Source: Luidia sarsii
Lineage: Eukaryota > Echinodermata > Asteroidea > Paxillosida > Luidiidae
Length of the DNA stretch: 64,000 nucleotides
Assembly: GCA_949987565.1 (NCBI GenBank)
Contig: OX465107.1
Location: forward strand, 1,661,582-1,725,581
Reading direction: 5' to 3'
Shown: piece after piece, positions 12,216-23,262 of the stretch
How the letters are laid out: every line of letters begins with the position of its first letter
How positions within the stretch are numbered: position 1 is the stretch's first letter
The notes under the pieces: model-generated
What the model was told of the DNA's origin: nothing
Seen by the model: the letters and a program-made list of their open reading frames with translations, nothing else
The model's database searches: none
Position numbers and translations under genes: made by a program

Positions 12216-12335
12216 CCCCTCCCATTCAGCTACATGTAGCCTAGAGTGCCACATGTAAGAACACCAAGGACAGGCTTTCAATTACTGGGGGTACCAGCCC
12301 CCATCCAGCCAGCACAACTGTCAGTCAGCCTGACT

Positions 12336-12350
12336 TGACCTCGCTGACCT
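12336..12350 (-). promoter_or_regulatory. Perfect DR3 pair of nuclear-receptor half-sites
   Basis: The reverse strand reads AGGTCA GCG AGGTCA, two consensus half-sites as a direct repeat with 3-bp spacing, in a non-repetitive block 6.3 kb upstream of the proposed RAR ATG. DR3 elements are classically bound by VDR-type/RXR heterodimers; RAR/RXR prefers DR2 and DR5. Function is not shown by sequence alone. Confidence 0.4.
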
Positions 12351-13179
12351 TTGAGGGCACTTTGTCTGCATTCTATGCAAATGAGGCTGGCTGTTATATA
12401 ACAGGGCAGCTAATGCCCTGTTAGTGCTGGCTCCATTACTATAGATCCTATGATTCATGGCCACAGTGTGCCCTGAATGGCCGTATCATAATATTCAGCA
12501 AAGATGCGTGTATGTCCATGTATGATTTTGCACAAAGAAAAAAAACCCTGCTTGACCACTGCTGTGGGTACTCTCTGCAATGGTGTAACCATGGCGTAAC
12601 TTTTGTGTGTTTCTGTGAATCGTTGAATCGTTGGAAAGGGAGAAATTGCTGCAGCTGAGTTCCACTTCCAGGACAGGAAAGGAGAAAAGGGTTGACACCA
12701 GTCTGTAGGTATTGCCGCTGTAGCTGTTCAGCCAAATTCTCAACACTCGGGGGCAAATCGTGCGGGGCCACCCACAGGCCAGATTCGGACAGCGAGAAAA
12801 ATCACAGGGGAGGCGGTCAAAAAGTCATTACTTATTAGCATGGATGTACGTGTAAATGGCCGACAGTCAACAGAGGCCTTGCTGCAATGCTCTCTCTTGC
12901 TGACCTTTACGTAGGCAGGGGATGGGAGTGGTGACTGGTGATTGTACAAATGGTCTTGCTTTTTCAGATATTTTGTTTCAGGTTTTTTGGGGGGGAATTG
13001 TTCATCTCACATGTGCACTTTACAAGGGACATTGCTCATGTTCATGTATGGATTTACATGTACATGTAGGCCTATATGCGAGTGGTCATTTTACTCATGT
13101 CTTAGGCCTTAGGGGAGTGATGTTGTGATTGAACCCTTTGCTTGTTTGAATTAGGGTTGGTGATTAGATTCTGCATAAT

Positions 13180-13225
13180 TTGAGAAAGATCCTGCTAGGA
13201 TCAAAAGTCAAAACACAAGGCGGTC
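13180..13225 (+). mobile_element. Fold-back family 2, single-arm fragment
   Basis: TTTGAGAAAGATCCTGCTAG and the following GATCAAAAGTC match one arm of the hairpin. The other arm is missing. Confidence 0.5.
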
Positions 13226-14468
13226 TAAATTAATTTTTGTGTAAATTTGATTTAAGAATGCAACATGTGTTATGCCAGAAGAATTGCGTGGAGTTTTCGT
13301 GATTGAAGGAATTTATTTTATTATCAGCTTTGATTTCTGATTCTAAATATGTCCCCCCCCCTAATTATCGTCTTTTAGTTTTGACTCATCAATAAGTTGA
13401 AAATTACAGACTACCATGAGTCACTAACTTTTCCTGTTAATTGTATTTCCAATTAATTTAATTAGTACATCTAAGCGAAGAAAAGTATGAATGTGCATGT
13501 GCTGGCTTTTGATTTTTTTGAATTTTTTTTTTCATTTGAAAGAGAAACGACTTGAACTTTGGAATAATTGAATATCCGGATAATCATTTGTCTTCCTTAT
13601 TTTCTCTCTTCCTCCAGGTTTCGCTTGCGCAGGATTTTGTCTGGATTAAATTGATTGTGAACCTGGCCTGTCTGCCCACAAGGTAAGTTTGGTCTTTAAT
13701 GCATTCATTGGATGGATACTGACCAAAGTGGTTCAAAACAGATTAAGCTTGGGCGGTTCTCCCGGTTCCAAGTGGAACCGCGGTTCCAAAATGGGAACCG
13801 GAACCGTGGTTCCGCTTTTTTTTTTAACCGGGTACCCGCTTTGGACGGTTCCCGCTTCAGAGGAACCGGTTCCAAACTCTGTGGCCAGCGCGGCCCAGCG
13901 CACATTTAGCGAACACGCAGTCACGCAATGGCCTGGCCCCAACCATGGATAACTTATGCAATGTTGGTTTGTACATGCACAGTGCAATGGGTGCATGACA
14001 CATGTACATGTACAATTTACTTTGTATGCCTGTAAATTCACAACAATCGAACGCAGGCTGCTACTGTGGTACTGCACGTGGCAGCAATAAGCAACGCATT
14101 GAATGACCCCATTCGATCGTGGATAATTCTGTACGCATACACACTGTACATTGTACTACACCCTACACGCACTGTACTTGTGTTGCCGTGTGGCGCAAGT
14201 CTGAGTAGGGCTCCCAAGCATGTGTGATTTCATCAGTATTTCATCGGCTACCAATGCCCAATCACGCGATTCTTTTACAGACCACATGGTTGTGACGGGT
14301 TCACTTGGCTCCCTAGGCAGAGATATATTTATCTCGTCTTGTTACTTGTGTTCTTACATTGTTCTGCACGTGCATACGGCCGGACTCGCGCGGCTCCAGC
14401 GTAGGACTCGGCTATTGCACGATTGCATTGGACTCGGACCCGGTTCCTTCGCGGGGGGGAGGTACCAG

Positions 14469-14752
14469 ATTTGGAACCGGGTAATGACTCGGGAGGTGTC
14501 CCAGGTTTGGAACTGGGTATTTGGCTCGGGAAGTGTCCCAGCTTTGGAACCGGGTATTTGGCTCGGGAAGTGTCCCAGCTTTGGAACCGGGTATTTGGCT
14601 CGGGAGGTGTCCCAGCTTTGGAACCGGGTATTTGGCTCGGGAGGTGTCCCAGCTTTGGAACCGGGTATTTGGCTCGGGAGGTGTCCCAGGATTGGGACCA
14701 GTCCCAAGTTTGGAACCGGGTAATTGGCTCGGGAGGTGTCCCAGGAATGGAG
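14469..14752. repeat. 37-bp minisatellite inside the hAT-like element
   Basis: About seven copies of a unit containing TTTGGAACCGGGTA and GGCTCGGGAGGTGTCCCAG, period 37 bp. GGGAGGTGTCCC-type words make each unit partly self-complementary. The variants GAAGTG and GAGGTG alternate in blocks. Confidence 0.9.
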
Positions 14753-15310
14753 TTTCGGTACGGCGTTGTGTGGGGTGGGGTTCGTGTATTGCTATGGCAG
14801 AGGATTCGGTACGGCGCGCCGCGTTGTGTGGGGTGGGGTTCGTGTATTGCACGGGAGCGGATACGGTACAGCGTTGTGTGGGGTGGGGTTCGTGTATTGC
14901 ATGGGAGCGGATTCGGTACAGCGTTGTGTGGGGTGGGGTTCGTGTATTGCACGGGATTCGGGACAGTGTTGGGTTCGAGTTTTGCGTGGGATTCAGAACC
15001 ACGTGTGTCTCGGGGTATTGTGTGGGATTCGGGACCACGTGCGTCTCGGGGTATTGTATGGGATTCGGGACGGCGTGGGGCTATGATGTTGCACGGAATT
15101 CGGGACCGCGTGGGGCTATGGTCTTGCACGGGATTCGGGACCACGTGGGGCTCGGGATCGCGTACGTGGGGCCCCGGTGTTGCTCGGGATTCTGGACTGC
15201 GTGGGGCTCGGGTATTGCTCAGGATTCGGGACCGCGCGGGGCTCGGGTATTGCTCGGGATATGGAACAGTGTTGGGTCCGAGTTTTGCGTGGGATTTGGG
15301 ACCGACACGG
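14753..15310. repeat. 50-bp then 34-bp CpG-rich minisatellites inside the hAT-like element
   Basis: The first part (to about 14965) repeats GTGTGGGGTGGGGTTCGTG and GATTCGGTACAGCG with a unit near 50 bp. The second part repeats GTATTGCTCGGGATTCGG and GACCGCGTGGGGCTCG with a unit near 34 bp. The shared word GGATTCGG(G/T)AC suggests the units are related. Confidence 0.85.
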
Positions 15311-16439
15311 CTATTTGCGATAGCTGTCGGCTCCAGCGATTGCTGGTGTTTGAATTGGGGACTGCAGGCGTTGGAATCGAGGACTCGGGAAGTAGCCACG
15401 TGGTACATTTTGTCTGTAGCGTACCTGCCGAAGTTATCCATGTTACCTGGCCAACCATGCTGGCGCGCGTCCAATAAACAACCAAAAGGTAATGGCTTGA
15501 CCCTTCCACTTTCTACGGGTGAATTTACTCAAAGGGTTTTATTCCCTGTTCTTAATATGCCATGCAGAATTGCTTTTGAATAGAGGATCGGAAAATCTAA
15601 ACATGTTTTCAAATCTAAATCTATATCAATCTACGGTTTATTCATCGGTCTACAGAAAAAAAAAAATTTTTCATCGAAATGAAATCAAATCACCCCTTTT
15701 TTAAGAATGGGAAGACCCGAGTTTGGGTTTGGATGATTCCATTTGTTTAACGGTTTCGTTATTGAACCGCGTTGTATTTTCCGTTAAAAATATTGGGCAA
15801 ATGAGCAGCCAAACAATTCAAGCAAATCTTTTAAACATGTCTCATACATCCTATTGATACATAAATGACAATCAGACTGCCAAACCAGCATTCGGTATAC
15901 TTTATCAATGCATTGAAGCAAAATTAAGTCGCCATAAAAGACGCGCATGTAGTTGAACCTTCCAAGCTCATGGCGGCGTCTGCGAAACCGCGCTCACTGA
16001 GGTCTTTTTTTTTTTTATTAAATCTTATGTTTTTCTTTGTTTTTTAGGAACCGGTTCTATCTCGGAACCGCGGTTCCTAACTGGAACCGGAACCGGTTCC
16101 CAAAATCTTGGAACCGCCCAAGCCTAAAACAGATGTGAAGTAGGGAGCTGCAGTATACCAGTCATGTCGATATACCGCCACTCCTTACCGTAATGTGGGT
16201 TTGTTTGTTTATCTAAAGAGCTCTTATTTTAATGAGATATCAGATAGTCTCTGCGCTGTCATTAGGAGTTCATGCGTCTGTAATCTGAACGAACCACTGT
16301 ACTTCAGTGACTGAATAACATAAACATGTCATAAATCTGGATTCCTTTTCTGTCTACAGTGTACATGAATTTACCCATAGTAAACAGCACAGTATTTGCG
16401 TACCCCTGGATAAGTGTCTGATTCTCTCTACGTCTGTCT

Positions 16440-16655
16440 ATGGAAGCAGTTTTTGCAACTGAGTTTAACGATGATCAAAGATTTTAAGTAGAAAAGGGAA
16501 ACTTTGTCATGCCTCATACACTGTAGTTCCGTTTGTAGTTGCATCTGTCCATGTAAGCAGTTTTTGCAACTGAGTTTAATGAGGATCAGAGATTGTAAAT
16601 AGACAAGGGAAGCTTTGTCAGTGCCTCATAGTTCCATTTGTAGTTGAAGTCTTCC
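16440..16655. repeat. 111-bp tandem duplication
   Basis: AGCAGTTTTTGCAACTGAGT occurs at 16445 and again 111 bp later. The following AAAGGGAAACTTTGTCATGC and its second version AAGGGAAGCTTTGTCAGTGC, and GTTCCGTTTGTAGTTG / GTTCCATTTGTAGTTG, show the duplicated segment. It lies between the hAT-like element and the presumed promoter. Confidence 0.85.
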
Positions 16656-17339
16656 AAACACCTTCAACCACTTACAACAATCAAAGAAGGAGAGTCAAAT
16701 TTATTGTAGATAAAAACTAGCTCTTTCAATTACGGTATTTTTCACTGTTCATGCCTTTTCATATTCCTTTTTTGTTGTGTAGTACGTGTACATGTTTTGT
16801 ATGGATACATAATGCATTTAGAGCATGTACAGTGTATACATTACTGTAGGAGATACTGATCACAATTACATAAACAAACATTAATAATTGCTTTAGTCAT
16901 TTCTTAGACTCGCATGTATTTACACTGAGAACTGCAAAAATAGACATATCACATACAAGAAGAATGTTCAATTCATTTGTCCATCTTTGACGCAAATGCA
17001 GAAGTTCTGAAGCTTTAGATGTGGCCATTTTTGGTTATGGAAAAATATGTGACGTAGTGAAAACCAGTAGCAAATAACAGGGGTTTTTTTTGGGGGGGGG
17101 CAATTAGCAAAGAATTGGATCAGCCATCACAAAAGTGGAAGAGAATCTGACTTGTTTTGAATGCAGCTACAACTTCCTGAAACTTGTGCGTCTGAATGAT
17201 TCAATATGAAGTCATACATGTATATCTTTGTAGTGTTGTCCCTGGAAGTTGATTTGGGAGTACTGCGTATTTGTGAATGGGCCCTCTTCCCTTATTCATT
17301 ATTAATAAGTGGGGCTGGGTGTTTTTTTACAGGAGGCTA

Positions 17340-18662
17340 GGGGGCCTTGGACTTAGATGTCCTTGAAACGCTAACACGGCCCAGCTGTTTGCATACCATT
17401 ATGGGCAGGGGTGGGGAAGCAAAGGTCACCCTCTGCCGGCTGAGGTCAGACCAGGGAGGGCTTGCAGTTTGTCATGGGTGTGCGCCGGGCGGTGCATGTA
17501 CACAGAGGACAGGCAGGCCTAACCAGTGGAGTCTATTCACTACCCCTGTCAGCCTGCACCGCTCACAGCCTGAATAGCGCCACTCTTGTGTGTGCACTGT
17601 AGCTCTGTTTGCTCGTGCGCTCATTCAAGCCACTCACTGGCGGTTGTTGGGACCCCCGTCCACATGTGCGGTTGCAGTTGTACATAGTCATGTGTGTGTG
17701 TCGGTGCGGGATTTTCGTTCTCTCTCTTTTTCCCCTCCTTTTCTAGTGTCGTGTAGGGAAGGAAAGTCCCAATTTTTCTGTGTGATTCCCTCCCTGCTCG
17801 GATTTGCGGGGTTTTTCTTTTTTTGTGGGGTGGGAGGGGAAATTGGCCCGGGAAGGGGATTGGTGTATGTACAGTGGACTGCGGACGCTTTGCTACAGTG
17901 TGAAACTGTGTCACCCCCTTGAGTCCTTAGTGCAGACGTGTCAGTGAGGGACGGCTGTACTTCCACGAGGTGCCTCCACTCACCCCCTATGAGTCTTCCA
18001 TTCAGCCAGACCAGCTCGCCGGAGAGTGCACCAGGGCCAGACAGTTCCTGATGGTGTTTTTCAGTCTGAGCGTGCGGTGCGGCATTTTTGGGGGTTTTTT
18101 CCCCGCCTCCTCCCTCATCGGCCTCGTGGCTCGACCAGAAATGCTCAGACTGGCAGCGCAGAGCGACACAGCATTCGACGACCCCTGCAACACTCCCACA
18201 GTCTTCCACAAACTGGCCGACGAGTCGACAGCCTGGGATTCGTCTGCAATGACTGACATCTGGGCAAAGTCTTGACGTCTCCTCGTCTCGTGTGCTCGGT
18301 GGTCTGATTTTCTTTCCTTTTGTTTTTTCGTATCATCTCCCCTGGTTCTTGGTTTCCTTTCTGTAACTGGAAGGCAGTAAATAACGACACACGTTCCCCC
18401 CCCCCCCATCCTTTGGAACTGTTCTGGTCATGCGCATCTTGTAGACGTACTCACCCAAAGACATCTCCAGCATATCTGAATGAGGAGTCCCCCTGTGACG
18501 CCTGTAGAAGCCGCTCCCGCTGTGGCGTTGTGAGTTTGGCAAGCCCAGCAGGATTGGGGTTACTCTTCATTATCACCACCAACCACCCTGCTCCGTTAGC
18601 TTATTGAGCAGTTGCCTACTTCTTTGCCGTCTTCGCCTTGTTTCTCAATCAACTCGGACCCA
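17340..18662 (+). promoter_or_regulatory. RAR: Putative RAR promoter / 5' UTR block
   Basis: This block is GC-richer and more complex than the surrounding DNA, with almost no (ACATGT)n and many CpGs between about 17.35 and 18.6 kb. It lies directly upstream of the proposed first coding exon. An in-frame TAG at 18597-18599 precedes the ATG at 18663, which fits a 5' leader. Two perfect AGGTCA half-sites occur at 17423-17428 and 17443-17448 in the same orientation, 14 bp apart. I could not place a TATA box or start site. A frame at 17970-18275 (101 codons) is present but has no recognisable domain. The promoter assignment is inference from position and composition. Confidence 0.4.
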
Positions 18663-18687
18663 ATGCCACTCAAGATGCCAGAAGCCC
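18663..18687 (+). CDS. RAR: RAR exon 1, proposed short first coding exon (8 codons plus 1 base)
   Basis: Exon 2 opens at an acceptor and has no usable early Met, so an upstream coding exon is needed. At 18663 an ATG begins MPLKMPEA and runs into a consensus donor, CCC|GTAAGT, at 18688. The exon ends one base into a codon (phase 1), and exon 2 begins with two bases of a codon, so joining gives CCC (Pro9) and an open frame. The nearest upstream in-frame stop is TAG at 18597-18599, and this ATG is the first ATG after it. The context cccaATGc is acceptable. Against it, the exon is tiny, a phase match has a one-in-three chance, and the intron would be 21.7 kb. Another first exon elsewhere in intron 1 cannot be excluded. 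Confidence 0.45.
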
Positions 18688-18734
18688 GTAAGTCCATCCC
18701 TCTCTCTCAATCATTGGCACTGTTTGCTCTCCGC

Positions 18735-19100
18735 CAAACTTTTGTTCCTAGTCTGTTTTTCCTTAGTTTTTTGTTTCTGATTTATATTGAAAAAAGCTGT
18801 ATCCACCTGTGTGTGATCCCCAGACTGGTATAGCCAAGTTTACAAGAATTGGTTGTTTGCATCTGGGAGTGGAGGCATGATCCCATGATATACAGCAGTT
18901 AATAGTTCAATGCTTTTGACTGGCACCCCACCCAGGCAAAGATTAGTACTATTTGGGAAGGCTGCCATCTAAGGGCTGGATAGCTCAGATGATAAGAGCG
19001 CTGGTACTCAAAACCAGAAGTCTCAGGTTCAAGTCTCCGTCCAGTCAAAGTATTCTTTGCCATTTTTCAAAATTTATAAAATCATATCACTTTAGCCCGA
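18735..19100 (+). mobile_element. tRNA-derived SINE, long copy just after RAR exon 1
   Basis: It begins with tail-type sequence (GTTCCTAGTCTGTTTTTCCT), followed by a head region (TTGAAAAAAGCTG, GATCCCATGATATACAGCAG), then the tRNA module: A box TAGCTCAGATGA, CTGGT/ACCAG arm, B box GGTTCAAGTCT. It ends in a second partial tail (TTTGCCATTTTTCAAAATTT). The order tail-head-tRNA-tail is the same as in the tandem copy at 50.8-51.3 kb. It lies about 50 bp downstream of the proposed exon 1 donor. Confidence 0.7.
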
Positions 19101-20604
19101 TTACATCCGAAGTGTCAAAATTGATCCTGATTCCGAAATAATGTGCAAGCAATTTCCATACAAATCCCCTAGATGGAACATGAACCACCTTCATGCTACA
19201 TTATTTTGGACAGACACTGTAAAGCACAGTAAGCAGTTAGAATACTAAACAGAATAATGCTTCCATACTAATAAATTCTGATGGCTGTTACAATTGCGAG
19301 CATGCTCTCAAGTTTCACCTTTGGGTAGGCATACTGTGTAGCACATGGGCAGGTCATCAGTGAAATCATCATGTGAGTGAGTGTTTGACCAGCTGATAGA
19401 ACAAATATTGCCAGCAGCTGGGAAAGTTGCATCCTCCAACATTGATTGTGGTTAAGAACTTGAGAGAAGTTGATGGGACCTCCACTGATGACTAATGTGC
19501 TGTACACGTACACGTACATGTATGCGTGTATGATATTGTACACGTATCTTACTGTGCTTATACAGTGTACTGTACATATTTGTTCATGTATTTCATCAAG
19601 TTTGGAAGACACGATTGCGCAATAGTTGATTTTTTGTGGCAATTACGTACATGTACGTTCTTCTCCTGTTTTGGTTTAATATACATGTACCGTAGCACCT
19701 GCACATGCATATTTTTCTCATCAAAATGTTCCATCTAACAGTCGTCCTTTTGTAAGATTCAGTCGCTTGAAATTTCATTTTAAATTGTGACAAAAGAGAC
19801 TATAAGGCCCCTACATGTTTGTACTTTGTGAATGTACGTTATATTTGATATTAGTGCAATTTGGCCGGCCTATAGACTTTGTGACCAGCTCTCTTAAATG
19901 ACTAATGTCTGCACCCCAATGACTTTTTCGCATCCCTCCATCCTTGCTTTATCTTTGAGTTGTGCAAATTACATTTGTAATACATGTGCCTGCACATTTG
20001 ACCAATCACATTATACATGCATGGTGAACTGAGTGTAGCCTGGATATGTACATACTGTGGGAGGAGAGCTGGATTGGAGGGGTTTAGTGGGAGAGGAGGG
20101 GAGGGAAGAAGGAGTGAAGGGAAGGGAGGAAAAGGCATTCACTATATGCCTTGCCGCCTGGCTTGACAATCTGGGAATTGCTGGCAGACCCAGCCCCAAA
20201 ACCTGTATGGCATGGTTTGTTTAACATTAACCCGCTTCCAGCCCAAAGTTCAAGTTGATACACGTACAGTATACGGCTAGGTTGGCACACTGACTGCTCA
20301 CGCTCAGAGTCCGCTCCGCACTGACTTTTTTTGGTCACGTTTTGCTGTAGAAAAACAACAACCGAGTATGGGGTGACCAGTTTCCCCTTGCCTGGCTTTG
20401 GGCTGCAGTTTGACGATAGCTCTGCGCCGGTAAACAAGACTCATCGACCTTTGTCCTGTTAACGACAGCAGTTGGAAAATGAACCAATGAAGTTACATTA
20501 AAATCTGCGGAAATGCTTATTAAAGAAGTAAAGAAGTACAGATGGTTTTTTTTATCTCTTAAAAACTTGAATTGGTCACATAACGGAAGTACGGTACATG
20601 TAGA

Positions 20605-20784
20605 ATATCTAAAAAATTTAGTGGGCTTGACGTTTTGATCCTAGCAGGACCTTTCTCAAAGGCAGAGTACCTCTCTGCCTTTGAGAAAGGTCCTGCTAGG
20701 ATCAAAACGTCAGGCCCACTAAATTTTTAGATTTGCATTGTGGTAATTTTAGTCAGTAAGCAGTTTGCAACATTTTTGTATATC
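20605..20784. mobile_element. Fold-back element family 2, copy 2
   Basis: Inverse orientation of the 3.8-kb copy. The palindromic arms meet near 20670 (CTTTCTCAAAGGCAG on one side, inverted on the other). The flank continues to GCAGTTTGCAACATTTTTG and ends GTATATC, the exact terminus of copy 1. ACATGTAGA lies on both sides (20596-20604, 20785-20793), compatible with a 9-bp target duplication, but that word is common in this DNA. Confidence 0.7.
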
Positions 20785-20935
20785 ACATGTAGATATGTTA
20801 AATTTTACTAGTAAGAGAGGAGATGTGTGAATAAAGAGATACAGATATGTAGAAGCAAAGATTACAGAGTGAGATGTGTACATGTTCAAGTATGTACACA
20901 TAATTATGTCTTACATGTGTAATACATGTACATAT

Positions 20936-21086
20936 CTTCATGTACATTGTACACGTACACGTACTGTACATGTACATTTATCAGTCCAACGTTTTCCAAC
21001 ATGAAATACATGTACATGTACCGGTACACGTAGATGTGTAGTACGTGTACATGTACACGTAGATGTGTAGTACATGTACGTGTACC
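20936..21086. repeat. (ACATGT)n / (ACGTGT)n cluster
   Basis: Includes a local duplication of ACACGTAGATGTGTAGTAC (about 21027 and 21057) among GTACATGTACACG-type words. Confidence 0.75.
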
Positions 21087-21792
21087 GAGTGAGTGGGGTT
21101 ATTGACTTTTTTGAGGTTGTTTTTTCCAACTACATGTGCGTGTATGATCTGGCCAATGCATTAGTTCAGGTCTGCTTGTTTCTCAGAGACATCTCTTGAG
21201 CAGGGAACAGGGAAGGAGAACCCTTTATTGATCCCGCTCCACACACGATACCCAGTAGACCTTTTGCCCCGGCAGCACTGGCCAAATTCACTGGCAATTG
21301 GGCAAACCACAATGGAATCAGAAAACCACAAATTCGCTTAGGATGAAATCAATCCGTAATGAATCCCAAGATTTGACCAAGCGTACATGTGTATACTTGA
21401 AGCCTGTATCTGTGCTTTTTTTACACACATGCAATGTACTGTATGTGTAGAAGTCCAAGCACTTGGCTTCCTCAACACAATTCAGACCCGATCTAAAAAC
21501 ACATTTTGTACCCATGTATTTCACACATCCAGTGGTGCTTTGAAATGCTTGTACACGTATAGTAGATGAATTCTGCATAAAATTTAATGTGGTGCTTTGG
21601 AATGCATTGAGTTATTGAGGTTGTTTAATTTATCATTTGTGCTGCAATGGCACCTTTTCACAATATATATGTAAAATCATCCAACGCTTGCCTACACACA
21701 GGTACTGCAGACTGTTTTAATTACACATGTACATGTAGGCCTACATGTACCTTGAATTTCCTTTAGACACAAAAACAACAACACAATAAACA

Positions 21793-22005
21793 TAGGAAGG
21801 TTTGCTGTAACACCATGTATAAGGTCTCTTCATGTAAAAGGTCTCGTCATCAGGAGAAAGGCCAGAGCATACTGGTCGAAACGTCGAGTTACCACTCAGG
21901 CTCTTTTCAGAACCACACCTCTTTCTTTAAGAGACCTTATACATGGTGTCACCGCAAACCTTCCTATATTGTTTCACCCACCATGCAAATCCTTAAGTCT
22001 TATTT
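21793..22005. mobile_element. Fold-back element family 1, copy 2, with 13-bp target duplication
   Basis: The arms begin TAGGAAGGTTTGC and meet around 21880. The outer portion (CACCATGTATAAGGTCTCTT) is inverted at both ends, and the right side continues with an ACCATGCAAATCCTTAAG tail also present, inverted, beside copy 1. The centre again has a stem (GGCCAG/CTGGTC) followed by GAAACGTCGAGTT. The perfect 13-bp direct repeat AACACAATAAACA flanks it at 21780-21792 and 22006-22018. Duplications of this length and variability suit target-primed retrotransposition rather than DNA-transposon insertion. Confidence 0.75.
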
Positions 22006-22901
22006 AACACAATAAACACCAAACTATGGGAGTGCTGAGAAGTGTCGACTTGATGACCTCTTGATTAAACAAAAACGTCACTTTACGCCATTGTTGCAAG
22101 CTGATGTGTGTATGAATCACCCGGCAACCATTGCTGGTGACATTTCATCGTTTCTGCCCCAGCCTCTGTTCCCCCTCTCCCCTTCCCTCCCCTCCCCTTC
22201 CCTCCCCTCTACCCCCTTTTCTTTTCTGTCTGAGGCTTTGCGCATGTTGGTGAACTCTGGTGGCCCCAAGCCACTCCTGAAATCCCACCTTTTTTCCTGC
22301 TTTTTTCTTGCTGCCTTTTCAGGAGTGATGTGTTCTTATTCATTTACAGCTTTCCATTAGGGGGGGGGGCGTTCCTCTGATTTCTCTGCTGAATATAACA
22401 TTTATTTGGTTTCCTCGTATTGTCCCTCTGAAATTCTCCACACTGCGCATATTTTATGCAGACCATTTGGGTCGTGGTGTATACTGCGGTATTTTCGATC
22501 TTAAGTTAAACCAAACTTAGCCAGACCTAATTCTCTTAATGCATCCTTTGGATTACTCCACCGCTTCTAGTCGAGTGGAAAACCTGCATTTTCTACCCTC
22601 CTCCTGTCTTCTTATGATTGTTTTTTTTTTTTAGAAGCACGCTTCCAGATGGTTAACGTGCACTCCGCTGCATATTCAATCCAGTCAACTCAACAACCCC
22701 TCCCCTCTCCTCATTGGAAATGTGTCAGACCTTGGCCGTGCCGGGTATGTGACGTTACATTCATGTCATTTGAGGCTTCAGTCTCTGATCATCTAACAAG
22801 ATCCTACGCAAGACTTACATTTGGTCTTGATCACCTCAAACTGTTTCTCCATCTCACCTGAAAGTGGCTTTCATTTGGCTCTTACCAGACCAATAGTTGT
22901 G

Positions 22902-22971
22902 ATCAAGAGAGAGAGAGAGAGAGGGGGAGAGAAAGAGAGGTAGAGAGACAGAGAGAGGGGAGAGAGACACC

Positions 22972-23003
<32 letters not shown>

Positions 23004-23187
23004 AGAAGGAGAGAGAGACAGAGAGAGAGAGGGGGTAGAGACACACCGAGAGAAAGAGGGGAGAGAATGAGAGAGAGAGGGGGGGGGGAAGCGAGAGAGA
23101 CAGAGAGAGGAGGGAGAGAGTGAGAGAGATATTAAGAGAGAGATAGATGGAGAGAGAAGAGAGTGAAGGAGAGAGAGGAGGAGGGAA

Positions 23188-23252
<65 letters not shown>

Positions 23253-23262
23253 AGAGAGGGAA
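22902..23262. repeat. (GA)n-rich array in intron 1
   Basis: About 360 bp of AG dinucleotide and related purine words, ending in an almost pure GA run (23189-23247). It produces Leu/Ser-rich frames on the reverse strand that are not genes. Confidence 0.95.

Larger units (their letters stand above)
13744..16126. mobile_element. Non-autonomous hAT-like DNA transposon (2.4 kb) with 8-bp TSD
   Basis: The termini are inverted repeats TAAGCTTGGGCGGTTC (left) and, on the reverse strand, TAGGCTTGGGCGGTTC (right). The 8-bp direct repeat AAACAGAT flanks them exactly at 13736-13743 and 16127-16134. An 8-bp duplication with a TAGG-type start is the hallmark of the hAT superfamily. Subterminal regions are packed with GGAACC/GGTTCC palindromic words. 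The interior carries CpG-rich minisatellites rather than a transposase; I see no transposase-like protein. The long open frames on both strands are by-products of repeat units lacking stops. A less repetitive stretch (15480-16040) shows nothing recognisable. Confidence 0.85.
1..17339. other. 5'-flanking / intergenic DNA with no supported gene
   Basis: I see no open reading frame here with recognisable domains, splice structure or coding-like composition. The longer frames come from (ACATGT)n tracts or from the minisatellites of the hAT-like element. The stretch holds the mobile elements and repeats listed separately. Two higher-complexity blocks stand out, at about 8.2-9.0 kb and 12.25-12.95 kb. 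They lack obvious repeats and could be regulatory, which is inference only. The sequence between named features is AT-rich and unremarkable. Confidence 0.6.

Noticed and set aside
12448..12771. 107-codon reverse-strand frame
   Set aside because: Composition is plausible, but there is no domain, splice signal or homology I recognise, and a second frame overlaps it. Left unannotated.
14329..15583. Overlapping frames of 381 and 386 codons inside the hAT-like element
   Set aside because: The minisatellite units happen to lack stops in several frames on both strands. The predicted proteins are repeats with no transposase motif.
18972..19046. Possible tRNA gene (A and B boxes, arm pairings)
   Set aside because: Flanking leader and tail are shared with other copies, the position before the anticodon is not T, and the cloverleaf is imperfect. 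It is a SINE. The same applies to 10573-10645 and 27660-27735.
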